In this document: positions 8,272-17,138 of the stretch, piece after piece | Layout: each line of letters starts with the position of its first letter | Position numbering within the stretch: position 1 is the stretch's first letter | Source: Photobacterium sp. JCM 19050 | GTDB taxonomy: Bacteria; Pseudomonadota; Gammaproteobacteria; Enterobacterales; Vibrionaceae | NCBI GenBank assembly: GCA_001310455.1 | Contig: BAXG01000018.1 | Coordinates: forward strand, 1-64,000 | DNA: 64,000 nt | Direction: 5' to 3' | Notes under the pieces: model-generated | Seen by the model: the letters and a program-made list of their open reading frames with translations, nothing else | What the model was told of the DNA's origin: nothing | Database searches by the model: none | Translations under genes and position numbers: made by a program

Positions 8272-9225
8272 TTATTTCTGCCAGCTATCCAACCCGAGCA
8301 GCTTTTTACCCAAATTGGAAAGCTCAGCAACAGGATAACGGGTTTGCTCCCAGTTTCTTGGATCTCCAGTGAACGCAAATCCATCCGGTGGAACGCGTTC
8401 AGACCAAGACGTAATTCTCCAATCCCTTACCTCGAGGTTTGCTTCTTCTGCCGGTACCATCGAAATGTACTGAGCCATACGTACCCGGTCAGATTGGTTC
8501 GGACGGATACCATGAGGTAACAAGCAGTTGAAAATAAGTAAGTCCCCGGCCTGCATCGTTACAAACTCTGCTTCATAACCGGTTAAGTCAGGAGCAAAGG
8601 GGTTTCTGTCTTCAGGTTGACTTTTACGCCATGTTTCCAAATCGCGATAAAGCGCAGGGACACACTGGAAACCTCCGGTTTCTTCTGTTGTATCAGAAAG
8701 TGCCAGCACACCTTGTACATTAACCGGCAGCGGTGTCAGGGAAGAATCCGCATCCCAGTGGATAAATCCACCAAAATCACGCCCCTTTTTGTTAGGAGGG
8801 TTCAGGTTTGCCCTGTCTATCGTTACCCACAGGTCTTCTCTGTCCCAGATATCGACAAATGCATTGTAAACCCGTTCATTTTGTCGGTTGTTCCACAACA
8901 CCTGATTGTTGTAGCACTCAACCATGCCCGAATTATTCAACTCGGTCATTTTGTGCTCCCGGAATTGAGGTCGATACCAGGTTTGAGGGTTATCCGGATC
9001 CATCTCCTGAAACTCCCACAATAAAGTCTGTGTTTCCTGAACCGCCTCTGGGGTAATGGCGTTTTTGATAACAACAAAACCATTGTGCTGCCAAAACGCG
9101 AACTGCTCCTCGCTCAATGTGCGAAGTGGCAGTGTCTTAACAACGTCTTTTAACTGCGTACCGTGCAAATTTGAAACGCTGTTGTTGCCTGGCTGGTTGT
9201 CACCAAACCCATATCTGTTTTTCAT
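8272..9225 (-). CDS. Phytanoyl-CoA dioxygenase (PhyH) family protein
   Basis: 317 residues. The Fe(II)/2-oxoglutarate facial triad is visible: His156 and Asp158 in FIHWDAD, and His238 in LLPHGIRPN. An arginine about ten residues later (RVRMAQYIS) probably binds 2-oxoglutarate. It should therefore be an active hydroxylase; the substrate is unknown. Members of this family act on small molecules such as lipids, ectoine or phosphonates. I chose the start at 9225 because GGGAGG lies just upstream; an 11-residue longer reading lacks this. An AraC regulator is transcribed divergently from the 181-base gap, suggesting induction by the substrate. Confidence 0.8.
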   Translation of the reverse strand: MKNRYGFGDNQPGNNSVSNLHGTQLKDVVKTLPLRTLSEEQFAFWQHNGFVVIKNAITPEAVQETQTLLWEFQEMDPDNPQTWYRPQFREHKMTELNNSGMVECYNNQVLWNNRQNERVYNAFVDIWDREDLWVTIDRANLNPPNKKGRDFGGFIHWDADSSLTPLPVNVQGVLALSDTTEETGGFQCVPALYRDLETWRKSQPEDRNPFAPDLTGYEAEFVTMQAGDLLIFNCLLPHGIRPNQSDRVRMAQYISMVPAEEANLEVRDWRITSWSERVPPDGFAFTGDPRNWEQTRYPVAELSNLGKKLLGLDSWQK

Positions 9226-9406
9226 TTTGACCTCCCTGTCACTAAAGCTCCATGCCACATTTCGGGTGGGGGCTCCTCATTTAGGCAAGGTCAGTATGGC
9301 AAGTCGCTCATTGATAATGTGATACATTTTGCTCAAGCTTAAATACTATCTGCTCAAACTGAACAGTAGTATTTACGAATATATATCAAAGGGACACAAT
9401 AGAGCG

Positions 9407-10261
9407 ATGAAAGCACAGTTTGAAAAAGTCACCGTTCCGGAAGGTGCATCCTGGCAATTTATGCTGCGGGAACTTGATGCCATCCCCTTTGAATGGCACT
9501 TTCACCCTGAATACGAGCTCACGCTTACCCTTAACAGTACCGGTGAGCGCTATATTGGCGATTCAATTGAAAAGTACGGTGAGCAAGACCTGGTACTTAC
9601 CGGCCCCAACCTACCGCATACCTGGCAGTCGTCTTGTAGTCTGGATAAAAACTGCTCACAGGTTGTTTATGTTCTTTGGTTCAGCCAGCAATGGGCTGAT
9701 TCACTGACCCGGCAATTTCCTGAATTTTCAGGGTTACCTCAATTGTTGGCTGCAGCCCACCGGGGAATCGCTTTTCCTGACAAAACCGCAGGAAAACTGT
9801 CACCAATTTTTCAAAAACTTCCCGACGCCAATTCGGTAGAAAAGCTTCTAATCTTACTCACACTTTTGGATGAGCTTATTCACTCAACCCACGAGCCTCT
9901 GGCATCAAGCCATTTCGAAAGTGCAAGCGTCCACTTCCACCAGCAGGAAGTATTAACAACCGTTCTAGCTAAAATACACAAAGACTACAGGCAAGTTTTG
10001 CTGCTTGAGGATATGGCAGCAATGGCAAACATGAGTGTCAGCAGTTTTGTCCGCTTTTTTAAACGGCATATGAAGCAGAGCTTCAACCAGTACCTCACCC
10101 AAATCCGTATCGGACACGCTTGCCAATTGCTGATTAGGACACGGTCACCCGTTTCACTGATTGCCGACCAAAGTGGCTTTGGTAATCAGTCAAATTTCAA
10201 CAGGCTATTCAAGAAATACAGAAATATGACACCTGCGGAATTTCGAAATCGATACAGATGA
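9407..10261 (+). CDS. AraC-family transcriptional regulator
   Basis: 284 residues: an N-terminal cupin-like sensor (EWHFHPEYELTLTLNSTGER and LTGPNLPHTW, metal- or ligand-binding histidines) and a C-terminal double helix-turn-helix. The conserved second motif is QSGFGNQSNFNRLFKKYRNM followed by TPAEFRNRYR. It is divergent from the dioxygenase gene and most likely controls it. I chose the ATG at 9407 because the family begins MKAQFEKV-like and GGGA lies upstream; the frame is open for 26 more codons but that stretch looks like promoter DNA. Confidence 0.85.
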   Translation: MKAQFEKVTVPEGASWQFMLRELDAIPFEWHFHPEYELTLTLNSTGERYIGDSIEKYGEQDLVLTGPNLPHTWQSSCSLDKNCSQVVYVLWFSQQWADSLTRQFPEFSGLPQLLAAAHRGIAFPDKTAGKLSPIFQKLPDANSVEKLLILLTLLDELIHSTHEPLASSHFESASVHFHQQEVLTTVLAKIHKDYRQVLLLEDMAAMANMSVSSFVRFFKRHMKQSFNQYLTQIRIGHACQLLIRTRSPVSLIADQSGFGNQSNFNRLFKKYRNMTPAEFRNRYR

Positions 10262-10280
10262 TAATAAGCATTTTTTACTA

Positions 10281-10802
10281 TTAGAAAGTTAAATCCCAAC
10301 CCGTTGTATCATTCTCTTTTTTGATTTTATCAAGCCATTCTTCCCTTTGTGAAGAATCAATGAACTCGGTTCCATATTCAAAATAGTCATTTTCTTGCCA
10401 GCCGACAACTTTAAACGCAGGAACTTCTAAGGTATTAGGTAATACGCTTACACTAAGATCTGCCTGATATTCCAAATAGGAATAAGAATCGTTGAGGATG
10501 TAGCCTTTTTTGGCATAACATCTTACCTTATTGATATTATATTTATTGGGAGGGATGTTCGAAAACAAAGCGTAGGAGTTATTATTCGAAGCAAACACTT
10601 CCAGAGACTCTACAGCTCCGGATTTTCCATTATCATCAGGCTTCATGTATAAAGTGATTTTCCTGCACATATATCGACCACCCGGGGCATCAATATCCAC
10701 AATAATAGCGAGAGCCCCTAATCCTTTCGGCTCACCTATTTTAACAACTTGGCAAGATGCCAAAAGAAAAATAAGCATTAAAACAACTAAATGCCTTATC
10801 AT
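10281..10802 (-). CDS. Putative lipoprotein, paralogue A of tandem pair
   Basis: 173 residues, not recognised as a named family. A signal peptide with lipobox (LLASC, Cys17) predicts a lipid anchor, and Gln after the cysteine suggests sorting to the outer membrane. It begins its mature part VVKIGEPKGLGA and ends ENDTTGWDLTF; both features are shared with the neighbour at 11014. The body looks like a beta-rich domain (PPNKYNINKVRCYAKKGYIL). Base composition is lower in GC than the surroundings. It follows the paralogue in the same orientation, with a hairpin between. AGGGA precedes the start. Confidence 0.65.
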   Translation of the reverse strand: MIRHLVVLMLIFLLASCQVVKIGEPKGLGALAIIVDIDAPGGRYMCRKITLYMKPDDNGKSGAVESLEVFASNNNSYALFSNIPPNKYNINKVRCYAKKGYILNDSYSYLEYQADLSVSVLPNTLEVPAFKVVGWQENDYFEYGTEFIDSSQREEWLDKIKKENDTTGWDLTF

Positions 10803-10969
10803 TTTTGCATCCCTAGATTGTTCCCCTGAGAGTCACCATAAAATGGAAAAGTTACAATATACCAATAAGTTCCAAAGGTGCGTTTTACTCTAATTGTGCA
10901 ATGAAGCATCTTGGCATCATTTAAACATAGATATTTTTCCTTCCAAGAATACGAACGCATCATGCACAA

Positions 10970-11008
10970 CATAAAAACAAGCCAATAGCCCCGCATTCCA
11001 CGGGGCTA
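10970..11008 (-). terminator. Terminator of lipoprotein B
   Basis: AGCCCCG (10987-10993) pairs with CGGGGCT (11001-11007). On the minus strand it is followed by a T-rich stretch (ATTGGCTTGTTTTTA). It lies immediately after the stop of the upstream lipoprotein gene. Confidence 0.55.
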
Positions 11009-11013
11009 CCTGA

Positions 11014-11547
11014 TTAATATGAATCTTTTATTTTCCAGCCAGTCAAGTCATTTTCAACTTTAATTTGCTCTATCATCTGCTTTCTCTTTAAACCGAAGCT
11101 TTTATCAATACCATATCTAAACCTGTCTTTTTTCTGTCGACCAATCACTTTGAAATTTGGTACCGTAATTTCATTCCCAGAAATCGGCAGAAATAAACCA
11201 ACCTCATGTTCTATATATGATTTAGCACCGTTAATCACATAACGTTCTTTAGAGTAACAGCGAATAGATTTAATGGTGTAATTATCTTCCGGAATGTCAG
11301 AGCGAATCTGATAAGAACTATCTCTAGACGGATAAATTTCTAACTCCAACGGATCGTTATAAAACGCGCCATCCTCCTCTACAGAATAAAGGGGCAGAGA
11401 TATTCTACTACATGCAAATTGACTTCCCGGTATGTCAAAATCCAGTGGAATAGCTGTAGCACCCAAGCCTTTTGGTTCACCTAATTTTGTTGTCTGGCAT
11501 GCCGTGAGTAATGTTAAAATCCCTAAAACAACCAACGTTTTTTTCAT
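11014..11547 (-). CDS. Putative lipoprotein, paralogue B of tandem pair
   Basis: 177 residues with a lipobox LLTAC (Cys17), then QTTKLGEPKGLGATAI, nearly the same as paralogue A (QVVKIGEPKGLGALAI). Other shared blocks are a DIPG(S/G) step near residue 40, the IPEDNYTIKSIRCYSKERYVI region, VPNFKVIGRQ, and a C-terminal ENDLTGWKI. The pair arose by tandem duplication and has diverged. No known domain was recognised. I chose the ATG at 11547, with GGAG upstream. The low GC and the AT-rich upstream region (11563-11743) suggest an accessory locus. Confidence 0.65.
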   Translation of the reverse strand: MKKTLVVLGILTLLTACQTTKLGEPKGLGATAIPLDFDIPGSQFACSRISLPLYSVEEDGAFYNDPLELEIYPSRDSSYQIRSDIPEDNYTIKSIRCYSKERYVINGAKSYIEHEVGLFLPISGNEITVPNFKVIGRQKKDRFRYGIDKSFGLKRKQMIEQIKVENDLTGWKIKDSY

Positions 11548-11743
11548 TGATAGATTCTCCATCTTCTATATTTATGAAACCAATCGAATAATATGGATTT
11601 TATTCTATTGAATTCCGAAGAAGAGAATATACCATTTCATTAAAAGATCCGAGAGAATGACTAATATTTAAATAGATCTGGAAATCAAAATAATAAATTA
11701 AATGCATATAGCTGATTATCGCTAATATCAGGCTATATAAAAA

Positions 11744-13539
11744 TCAAAAAAGACCTTCAATCAGGCCATCGTCATCCAGTCGAATATTTAATGCAGCCGG
11801 GCGAGCAGGCAGCCCCGGCATTGTCATCACATCACCACATACCGCCACCACAAATCCGGCTCCGGCCATTAAACGCATTTCCCGAACAGGCAATTCATGG
11901 TTTTCTGGCGCACCCAATGCTTTGGGGTCTGATGAAAAACTGTAGGGTGTTTTGGCAATACAAACCGGCAGGTGAGCAAAGCCCATCTCAGCATAGGCGG
12001 CCATTTGCTTTTTGGCTTCTGCACTGAACGTAACGCTTTGAGCGCCATACAAGCGGGTTGCCACAGTGGTCACCTTTTCCTCCAGCGTCGCTTCATCCGG
12101 GTAGAGCAATGAGACCACTGGGGACGGTTTTGCCAGTTCCTCGGCAATCACTTGTGCCAGATCCAGCGCGCCATGCCCGCCTTTGGCCCAGTGTTCTGCA
12201 CAAACTACCGTCACACCGAATTGAAGGCACAGCGATTTTACGGCCTCAATTTCTTCTTCCGTATCAGACGGGAAACGGTTGATACAGACAACCGGTGTCA
12301 GGCCAAATTGCTGAAGGTTCTGAATGTGCCGAACAAGGTTTGCAGCACCTTTTTGAAGAGCAGCAACACTTTCTGTGTTCAGTTCGGTTTTTTCGACTCC
12401 TCCCTGCGATTTAAGCGCCCGAACGGTACATACCAGTACCGCAGCGTCGGGGCGTAAACCGGAAAGACGGCATTTGATATCCAGAAATTTCTCGCCACCC
12501 AGATCTGCACCAAACCCGGCTTCAGTAACCACAACATCGCTGACAGCAAGAGCAGCACGAGTCGCAGCAACAGAACTGCATCCATGAGCAATGTTGGCAA
12601 ACGGGCCTCCGTGGATAAACACCGGGTTATGCTCCAGTGTCTGGATCAAGTTCGGCAGCATGGCGTCTTTCAGAAGCACCGTCATTGCACCATCTGCTCC
12701 GAGTTCTCGTGCAGTGACCGGGGTCTCGTCAAAGCGGTAGGCAACAATGATGTCACCCAGCCTCTTTTGAAGATCGTCCAGGTTTTCGGCCAGGCAAAGA
12801 ACCGCCATGATTTCTGAGGCAACCGTAATATCAAAACCGGTTTCACGCGGTGTGCCATTTGCCTTGCCACCAAGGCCTACAATCACGTTGCGAAGCGCGC
12901 GGTCATTTAAATCCATGACCCGTCGCCAGGTTACCCGGCGAGCGTCGATATTCTGGTCATTACCCACTGGATATGGTTGTCGATCATTGCTGCCAGCAGA
13001 TTGTGTGCTGCAGTAATCGCGTGGATATCACCATTGAAATGCAGATTAAGGTCTTCCATTGGAATCGCCTGCGCCCTGCCACCACCCGCCGCGCCGCCCT
13101 TCAAACCGAAACACGGTCCAAGAGAAGGCTCGCGGAGACACACCGACGTGTTGATTCCAAGAAGATTCAGCGCATCTGTAAGGCCGATACTGGTTGTGGT
13201 TTTCCCCTCTCCTGCCGGTGTCGGGGTAATCGCTGTCACCAGAACCAGTTTTCCCGTCTTGCGTTCAGTAGCGCTATCGTTGACAGGCGTTTGCGCGTCG
13301 TCCTGTGCATCCAGACTGAGTTTGGCTTTGTAGTGTCCATAAGGAATAACCTGTTCAAACCCCAAGCCAAGCCGGTTTTGTGCGAGTTGGAGGATGGGTT
13401 GGGGTTTTACTGCCCGGGCAATCTCAATATCCGGCGAACCCGAAGGCGGGAAGTCCGGCGTGAAAGCATGTGTGGTATCTGGGAACGTCGTGTTGTCTGC
13501 GAACGGGGCACCCTCGCATAGTTCAAAAGAGGTGGTCAT
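11744..13539 (-). CDS. fhs: Formate-tetrahydrofolate ligase (frameshifted)
   Basis: Joined product about 598 residues. It catalyses ATP-dependent formylation of tetrahydrofolate, or the reverse, releasing formate and ATP. The ATP-binding P-loop [13 protein letters not shown] is at residues about 105-117, followed by [16 protein letters not shown]. The frame breaks near 12962: CAGTGGGTAATG should be CAGTGGGGTAATG, giving the family sequence [13 protein letters not shown]. This is a G-run deletion, probably an error. A strong AGGAGG sets the start at 13539; about 35 residues then precede the usual SPDIEIA beginning, an unusual N-terminal extension. It is third in a unit with a DmdA-like demethylase and a MetF-like reductase, where the reverse reaction (methyl to formate) would make sense. 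Confidence 0.85.
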
Positions 13540-13640
13540 TACGGCCTCCTGAATACAAAACGGCGAGAACATCCGGGTAAGAGCCTCGCCAAATGAAAGC
13601 AATATTTGCAGCAATTGTTTATAAAGCGATCATCTTGCTG

Positions 13641-14527
13641 TCAGCCGAGGGACATTTGCCCCAACCAATCAGCAGACCGCTGAATACCGCCAAAGGGGAA
13701 GATATGAATGCCTTTAAACATGGAATCCGGGTTGTCGGTGCGATACTTAGCCAGCGCTCCTATCACACCATCGGGCTTCCACGCTTTGAGAAGCCGGGCT
13801 GTTCCCGGCCTGCGCTTCAGCACTTTGGCGCTGGATCCTACTCCACATTGTGCCGCATAGGCAATCAGCGTTTTCAGTTGGACGGGCCCGGGCAAACCGA
13901 CGACAACAGGAAGCGGTGACAACACCTCATGCTGTCTTTCCAGCCACTCCGTCACCGTCTGATGATCGAAAACGAACTGCGTCATCACCCACATATCAAT
14001 TCCGTTTTCTGCCGCCCAAATTTTCTTAACCATCATGGCATCGGTCAGTTCGGCGGTATTCGCCACTGGATGGCCTTCCGGGTGCCCGGCCACCGCAACA
14101 CCTCTCAGCGGAAAATCTGTCAACAGACCCGAATCGAGCACATCCAGTGTGTTGGAAAAGGGCCCGGCGATTTTTCTGTCACCGGCAATCAGAAGGATTT
14201 GGTCGACCCCGCTGACCGTCAATGCACCGAGCCAATCAGCGAGCTCATCCCTGCTTGTGATTGAGCGTGCCGGAATGTGGGGAATAGGTTCGTATCCCAG
14301 CAATTTAAGTTTTTGGCAGGCTTGCAGGTTTTCTGAGAAGCGACTTTTTGGCAAATAGGCACATAAACTTTCGTTCCCTTAGGAAGCCAATTGGATACAC
14401 CGGCATCAGACAAAATATCTTTCGCGGTAATTTCAATGGAAGCTTCCCTCGCCAACAACGCGGGATCCGGTAGACTCATTCTCCCCGCCGTCGGAACACC
14501 CTCTTCAATTTCATGAATACATTTCAT
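13641..14527 (-). CDS. MetF-like methylenetetrahydrofolate reductase (frameshifted)
   Basis: Joined product about 295 residues, the size of MetF. The N-terminus has SIEITAKD in place of the usual FEFFPP motif. The core keeps FAD/folate TIM-barrel features (QILLIAGDRKIAGPFSNTLD, then GVAVAGHPEGHP, and MWVMTQFVFD). The frame slips near 14357: one missing T turns YVPYLPKSRF into YVPICQKV. GGAGGT precedes the ATG at 14527. Placed between a DmdA-like methyltransferase and Fhs, it most likely oxidises 5-methyl- to 5,10-methylene-tetrahydrofolate, as in the LigM-MetF-LigH and DmdA pathways. A biosynthetic metF is presumably elsewhere. Confidence 0.75.
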
Positions 14528-14587
14528 ACTGGAACCTCCGCGGGATGCGCAAACACCCCGCTTCCGGGCAACGGTGTATTGGCGTTG

Positions 14588-15967
14588 TCAGTCAACGAAA
14601 TCACTGCCTCGAAGTTTGGCAACTTCCCGCGAGTTCGGGTTGACTGACGGCCGGAATGGCACTTCGACGACTTCAGCTTCAACCCGCGTAGTTCCGTCAG
14701 CAAGGGCATATTCCGCAGGAAGCTCTACTTGATAACGCGTCCCGGGTGAACGTCCGTCCCAGGGAACAAATGCCAACGCGATGTTGGTTCCCAGTTCCGG
14801 TGAGTACCAGGGGGAAGTGACATAACCCAGCGCTTCGTTACTCCCCTCACCGAATACCAGCCAGAAATCATTGGCGTAGTCCGTGATTTGAGCGCCTCCC
14901 AGCCTAAGCCCAACCATACCCAGCGTATATGGAGAGTCACCTGCTTCCATCTGTGCCCGGTGAGCTTCCAAAACTGCTTTGCCAATGTAGTCGGAATCTT
15001 TATTACGTGGGACCTGGTAGGCAAGGTTGCACTGAAAAGGTGTTACTTCCTGGTCGATATCCTGCCCCCAGGAGAGAATACCCGCAGCAATCCTGCGGTG
15101 GTGAGCCGGAGCAATCACTCTCAGATTATGCTTCTTTCCGGCCTCCAGCACGGCATACCACATGTCCTCGGCATACAGCGTGGCATCGCGAAGGTAGATT
15201 TCGTAGCCCTTTTCTCCGGTAAATCCGGTTTGGGAAATGATCACATCGCGCCCGGCGATCTGCCCTTCCATCAGGCCATAGAAAGGAATATCACTGACCG
15301 CATCTCCAAAAAGATCGACCATCAAAGCTTCAGATTTTGGTCCCTGAATCTGTACCGGGCAGACATCAATTTCTGCGATTGTGACATCGAACCCTTTGCC
15401 AATATTGACACCGCGCAGCCATAGTTCTAAATCACTGTCGGATATAGAAAACCAGAATTCATCCTCCGCAACACGCAACAGAACCGGATCATTTAGTATC
15501 CCGCCATCTTCATTGCAAAGAACCACATATTTGCCGTGCATGGGCTTAATTTTTGATGCATCCCGGGTGATAACGTAATCCACCATTTTCTCTGCATCCG
15601 GGCCTTTCACCTGTATTTGCCGCTCAACAGCCACATTCCACATGGTGACATCATTAACCAGCGAGTTATATTCAACCATCGCGCCGCCATCTTCCGGTTT
15701 TACATAGCCTCGCGGATGATAAATTCGGTTATAAACGGTTGCCCGCCAACATCCGGCTTCAACCGATAAATGCCAATATGGGGACTTTCTAACGCGGGTG
15801 GAGATAAGCATCTCAACGGCAGTGGGGCCGGATTGGCGAAGGTTAATGGGCACCTGTCGGGTGGACTGGTCTACGTCAGTGTTGTGCCTTGCAGCACCTG
15901 CTCGTTCTTCCTGGGATATGCCAGGTTGTTGTTGGGGAATAACACTCATGGCCTTGTCCTCATCCAT
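14588..15967 (-). CDS. DmdA/GcvT-like tetrahydrofolate-dependent methyltransferase
   Basis: 459 residues. It is a GcvT-fold (aminomethyltransferase) protein that looks closest to the DMSP demethylase DmdA and its relatives: TRVRKSPYW near residue 53, TVYNRIYHPRGY, GGILNDPVLLRVAEDEFWFS, then VQIQGPKSEALM, QTGFTGEKGYEIYLR and the C-terminal SPWYSPELGTNIALAF. About 45 extra N-terminal residues make it longer than classical DmdA (about 370) and similar in length to LigM/DesA O-demethylases. It should move a methyl group from a substrate to tetrahydrofolate; the substrate (DMSP, a betaine or a methoxy compound) cannot be told. First gene of the cassette; AGGGGA precedes the start. Confidence 0.75.
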   Translation of the reverse strand: MDEDKAMSVIPQQQPGISQEERAGAARHNTDVDQSTRQVPINLRQSGPTAVEMLISTRVRKSPYWHLSVEAGCWRATVYNRIYHPRGYVKPEDGGAMVEYNSLVNDVTMWNVAVERQIQVKGPDAEKMVDYVITRDASKIKPMHGKYVVLCNEDGGILNDPVLLRVAEDEFWFSISDSDLELWLRGVNIGKGFDVTIAEIDVCPVQIQGPKSEALMVDLFGDAVSDIPFYGLMEGQIAGRDVIISQTGFTGEKGYEIYLRDATLYAEDMWYAVLEAGKKHNLRVIAPAHHRRIAAGILSWGQDIDQEVTPFQCNLAYQVPRNKDSDYIGKAVLEAHRAQMEAGDSPYTLGMVGLRLGGAQITDYANDFWLVFGEGSNEALGYVTSPWYSPELGTNIALAFVPWDGRSPGTRYQVELPAEYALADGTTRVEAEVVEVPFRPSVNPNSREVAKLRGSDFVD

Positions 15968-16163
15968 TGTGGAATTCCCCTAAATGTGACGCGACCACAG
16001 CCAGGAAATTAGTTGACGACGACACAGTGAATCTTAAAAACGTCAGCCCCTTCCCAAATGACAAACTAGCTCAGTGTTGTCTGCAAATCTGAGCCACATG
16101 TCTAACACAAACATCAGACACCTGACGGGCGTTTGACGTTCCCGAACCCTTGGGGGCTGACCT

Positions 16164-16781
16164 CTACGGTTCGGGTAATTCGTTGGCTGGGATTTTCTGC
16201 AAACGTTTGGTAATCGGCATGGTCAAGCCATGAAACTGCAGGCGAAGCCAGTTTGTTCCCAGCTTGTCAGAAAGAATTGCGTGCCAGGTGATTCGATCGC
16301 CGAGATAAATCCAGTCTATTTGGCTGACCGATTTAAACCGGTTGTCATAGCGGAATAGCCCCAAGTACCAAAAGACACCCGAACCTTGATTACTGACAAA
16401 ATAGGGGGCGGTGAAATACATTTCCTGCGCCGGATCTCCCAGTTTGAGGGCAAAAATTTCCGGATAGACCATACTCACTGAGCCCCGCTCCGGACCATCC
16501 TCATACTTGCCCGAGGCGATACCGTTTTTCCCAAAACCGTGTAACTGAGTAAGTGGAACTTTTATAGAGGTATCGGGCAAATCAACCAGCCAGGGGTGAT
16601 AGGTATCAACAGAAAACAGGGTTTTCATCACCATAGAGGCGCCTTTACTCTGTTCTTCTGTCATATCCACCCCGTAACGGGCCGCAACATAAACTGGGCT
16701 GCGCGTTTCCCTATATTCCGAAACAAAAAAAATACCGACAACAAAAACGGCCAATATGACAATAGATATCGTTTTTCTCAT
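16164..16781 (-). CDS. Membrane-anchored protein of unknown function
   Basis: 205 residues, not recognised. One N-terminal hydrophobic helix (residues about 4-20, MRKTISIVILAVFVVGIFF) is followed by a soluble region with aromatic-rich strands (YFTAPYFVSNQG, GVFWYLGLFRYDNRF, QIDWIYLGDRITWHAIL). The topology suggests a periplasmic domain on a signal anchor. A longer start at 16847 adds 22 residues, but that stretch holds a promoter-like ATGACA-N18-TATAAA, so I prefer 16781. Neither start has a clear ribosome site. It is a lone gene between the one-carbon cassette and the riboswitch. Confidence 0.55.
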   Translation of the reverse strand: MRKTISIVILAVFVVGIFFVSEYRETRSPVYVAARYGVDMTEEQSKGASMVMKTLFSVDTYHPWLVDLPDTSIKVPLTQLHGFGKNGIASGKYEDGPERGSVSMVYPEIFALKLGDPAQEMYFTAPYFVSNQGSGVFWYLGLFRYDNRFKSVSQIDWIYLGDRITWHAILSDKLGTNWLRLQFHGLTMPITKRLQKIPANELPEP

Positions 16782-16914
16782 GGGCAAAAGACATAAAACA
16801 GACAATTTGCTCAGTATTTTATACGCGATATGCGTTTTGATTGTCATAAATGTCGTACAACCGTCAATAAAGATCTAAAACATTACTGGAATTCTGGCTA
16901 TTAACGGAGTTAGA

Positions 16915-17024
16915 ATTGCGGCGAGTTTGGGGAGTAGTCACCACTGGTCTGATAGTCGTCATCCCGAAGCAGAAGCTTCCGGCTATCAGAGAGCCCACCA
17001 TCGCTTTGACGAGACCAACGCCAA
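16915..17024 (+). ncRNA. yybP-ykoY manganese riboswitch
   Basis: Two conserved blocks of this riboswitch class are present in the right order and spacing: GGGGAGTAG (16929-16937) and GACGAGACC (17008-17016). They are separated by a hairpin-forming stretch (GAAGCAGAAGCTTC) and closed by complementary ends. In E. coli the same element (formerly SraF/PRE) precedes alx. Established function: binds Mn2+ and opens expression of the downstream exporter. The 115 bases to the start codon contain further hairpins, including CCTGCC/GGCGGG, that could mask or free the ribosome site. Confidence 0.85.
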
Positions 17025-17138
17025 GTTATCAATTCAATGCCTGCCATTCTGGCGGGATTGATGCGATTGATGTCACTGGCGGAGGATCGCGTCTTAATCG
17101 CTGCCCTTCCGCCGTTTCTGGAAGGAGCATCTCGCTTT

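Noticed and set aside
10799-10996. 65-codon frame between the two lipoproteins
   Set aside because: It runs into the terminator of lipoprotein B, has an odd composition and no ribosome site.
11744-15967. Calling the cassette a glycine cleavage system
   Set aside because: There is no gcvH or gcvP, the GcvT-fold protein carries DmdA-type motifs, and the neighbours are MetF-like and Fhs.
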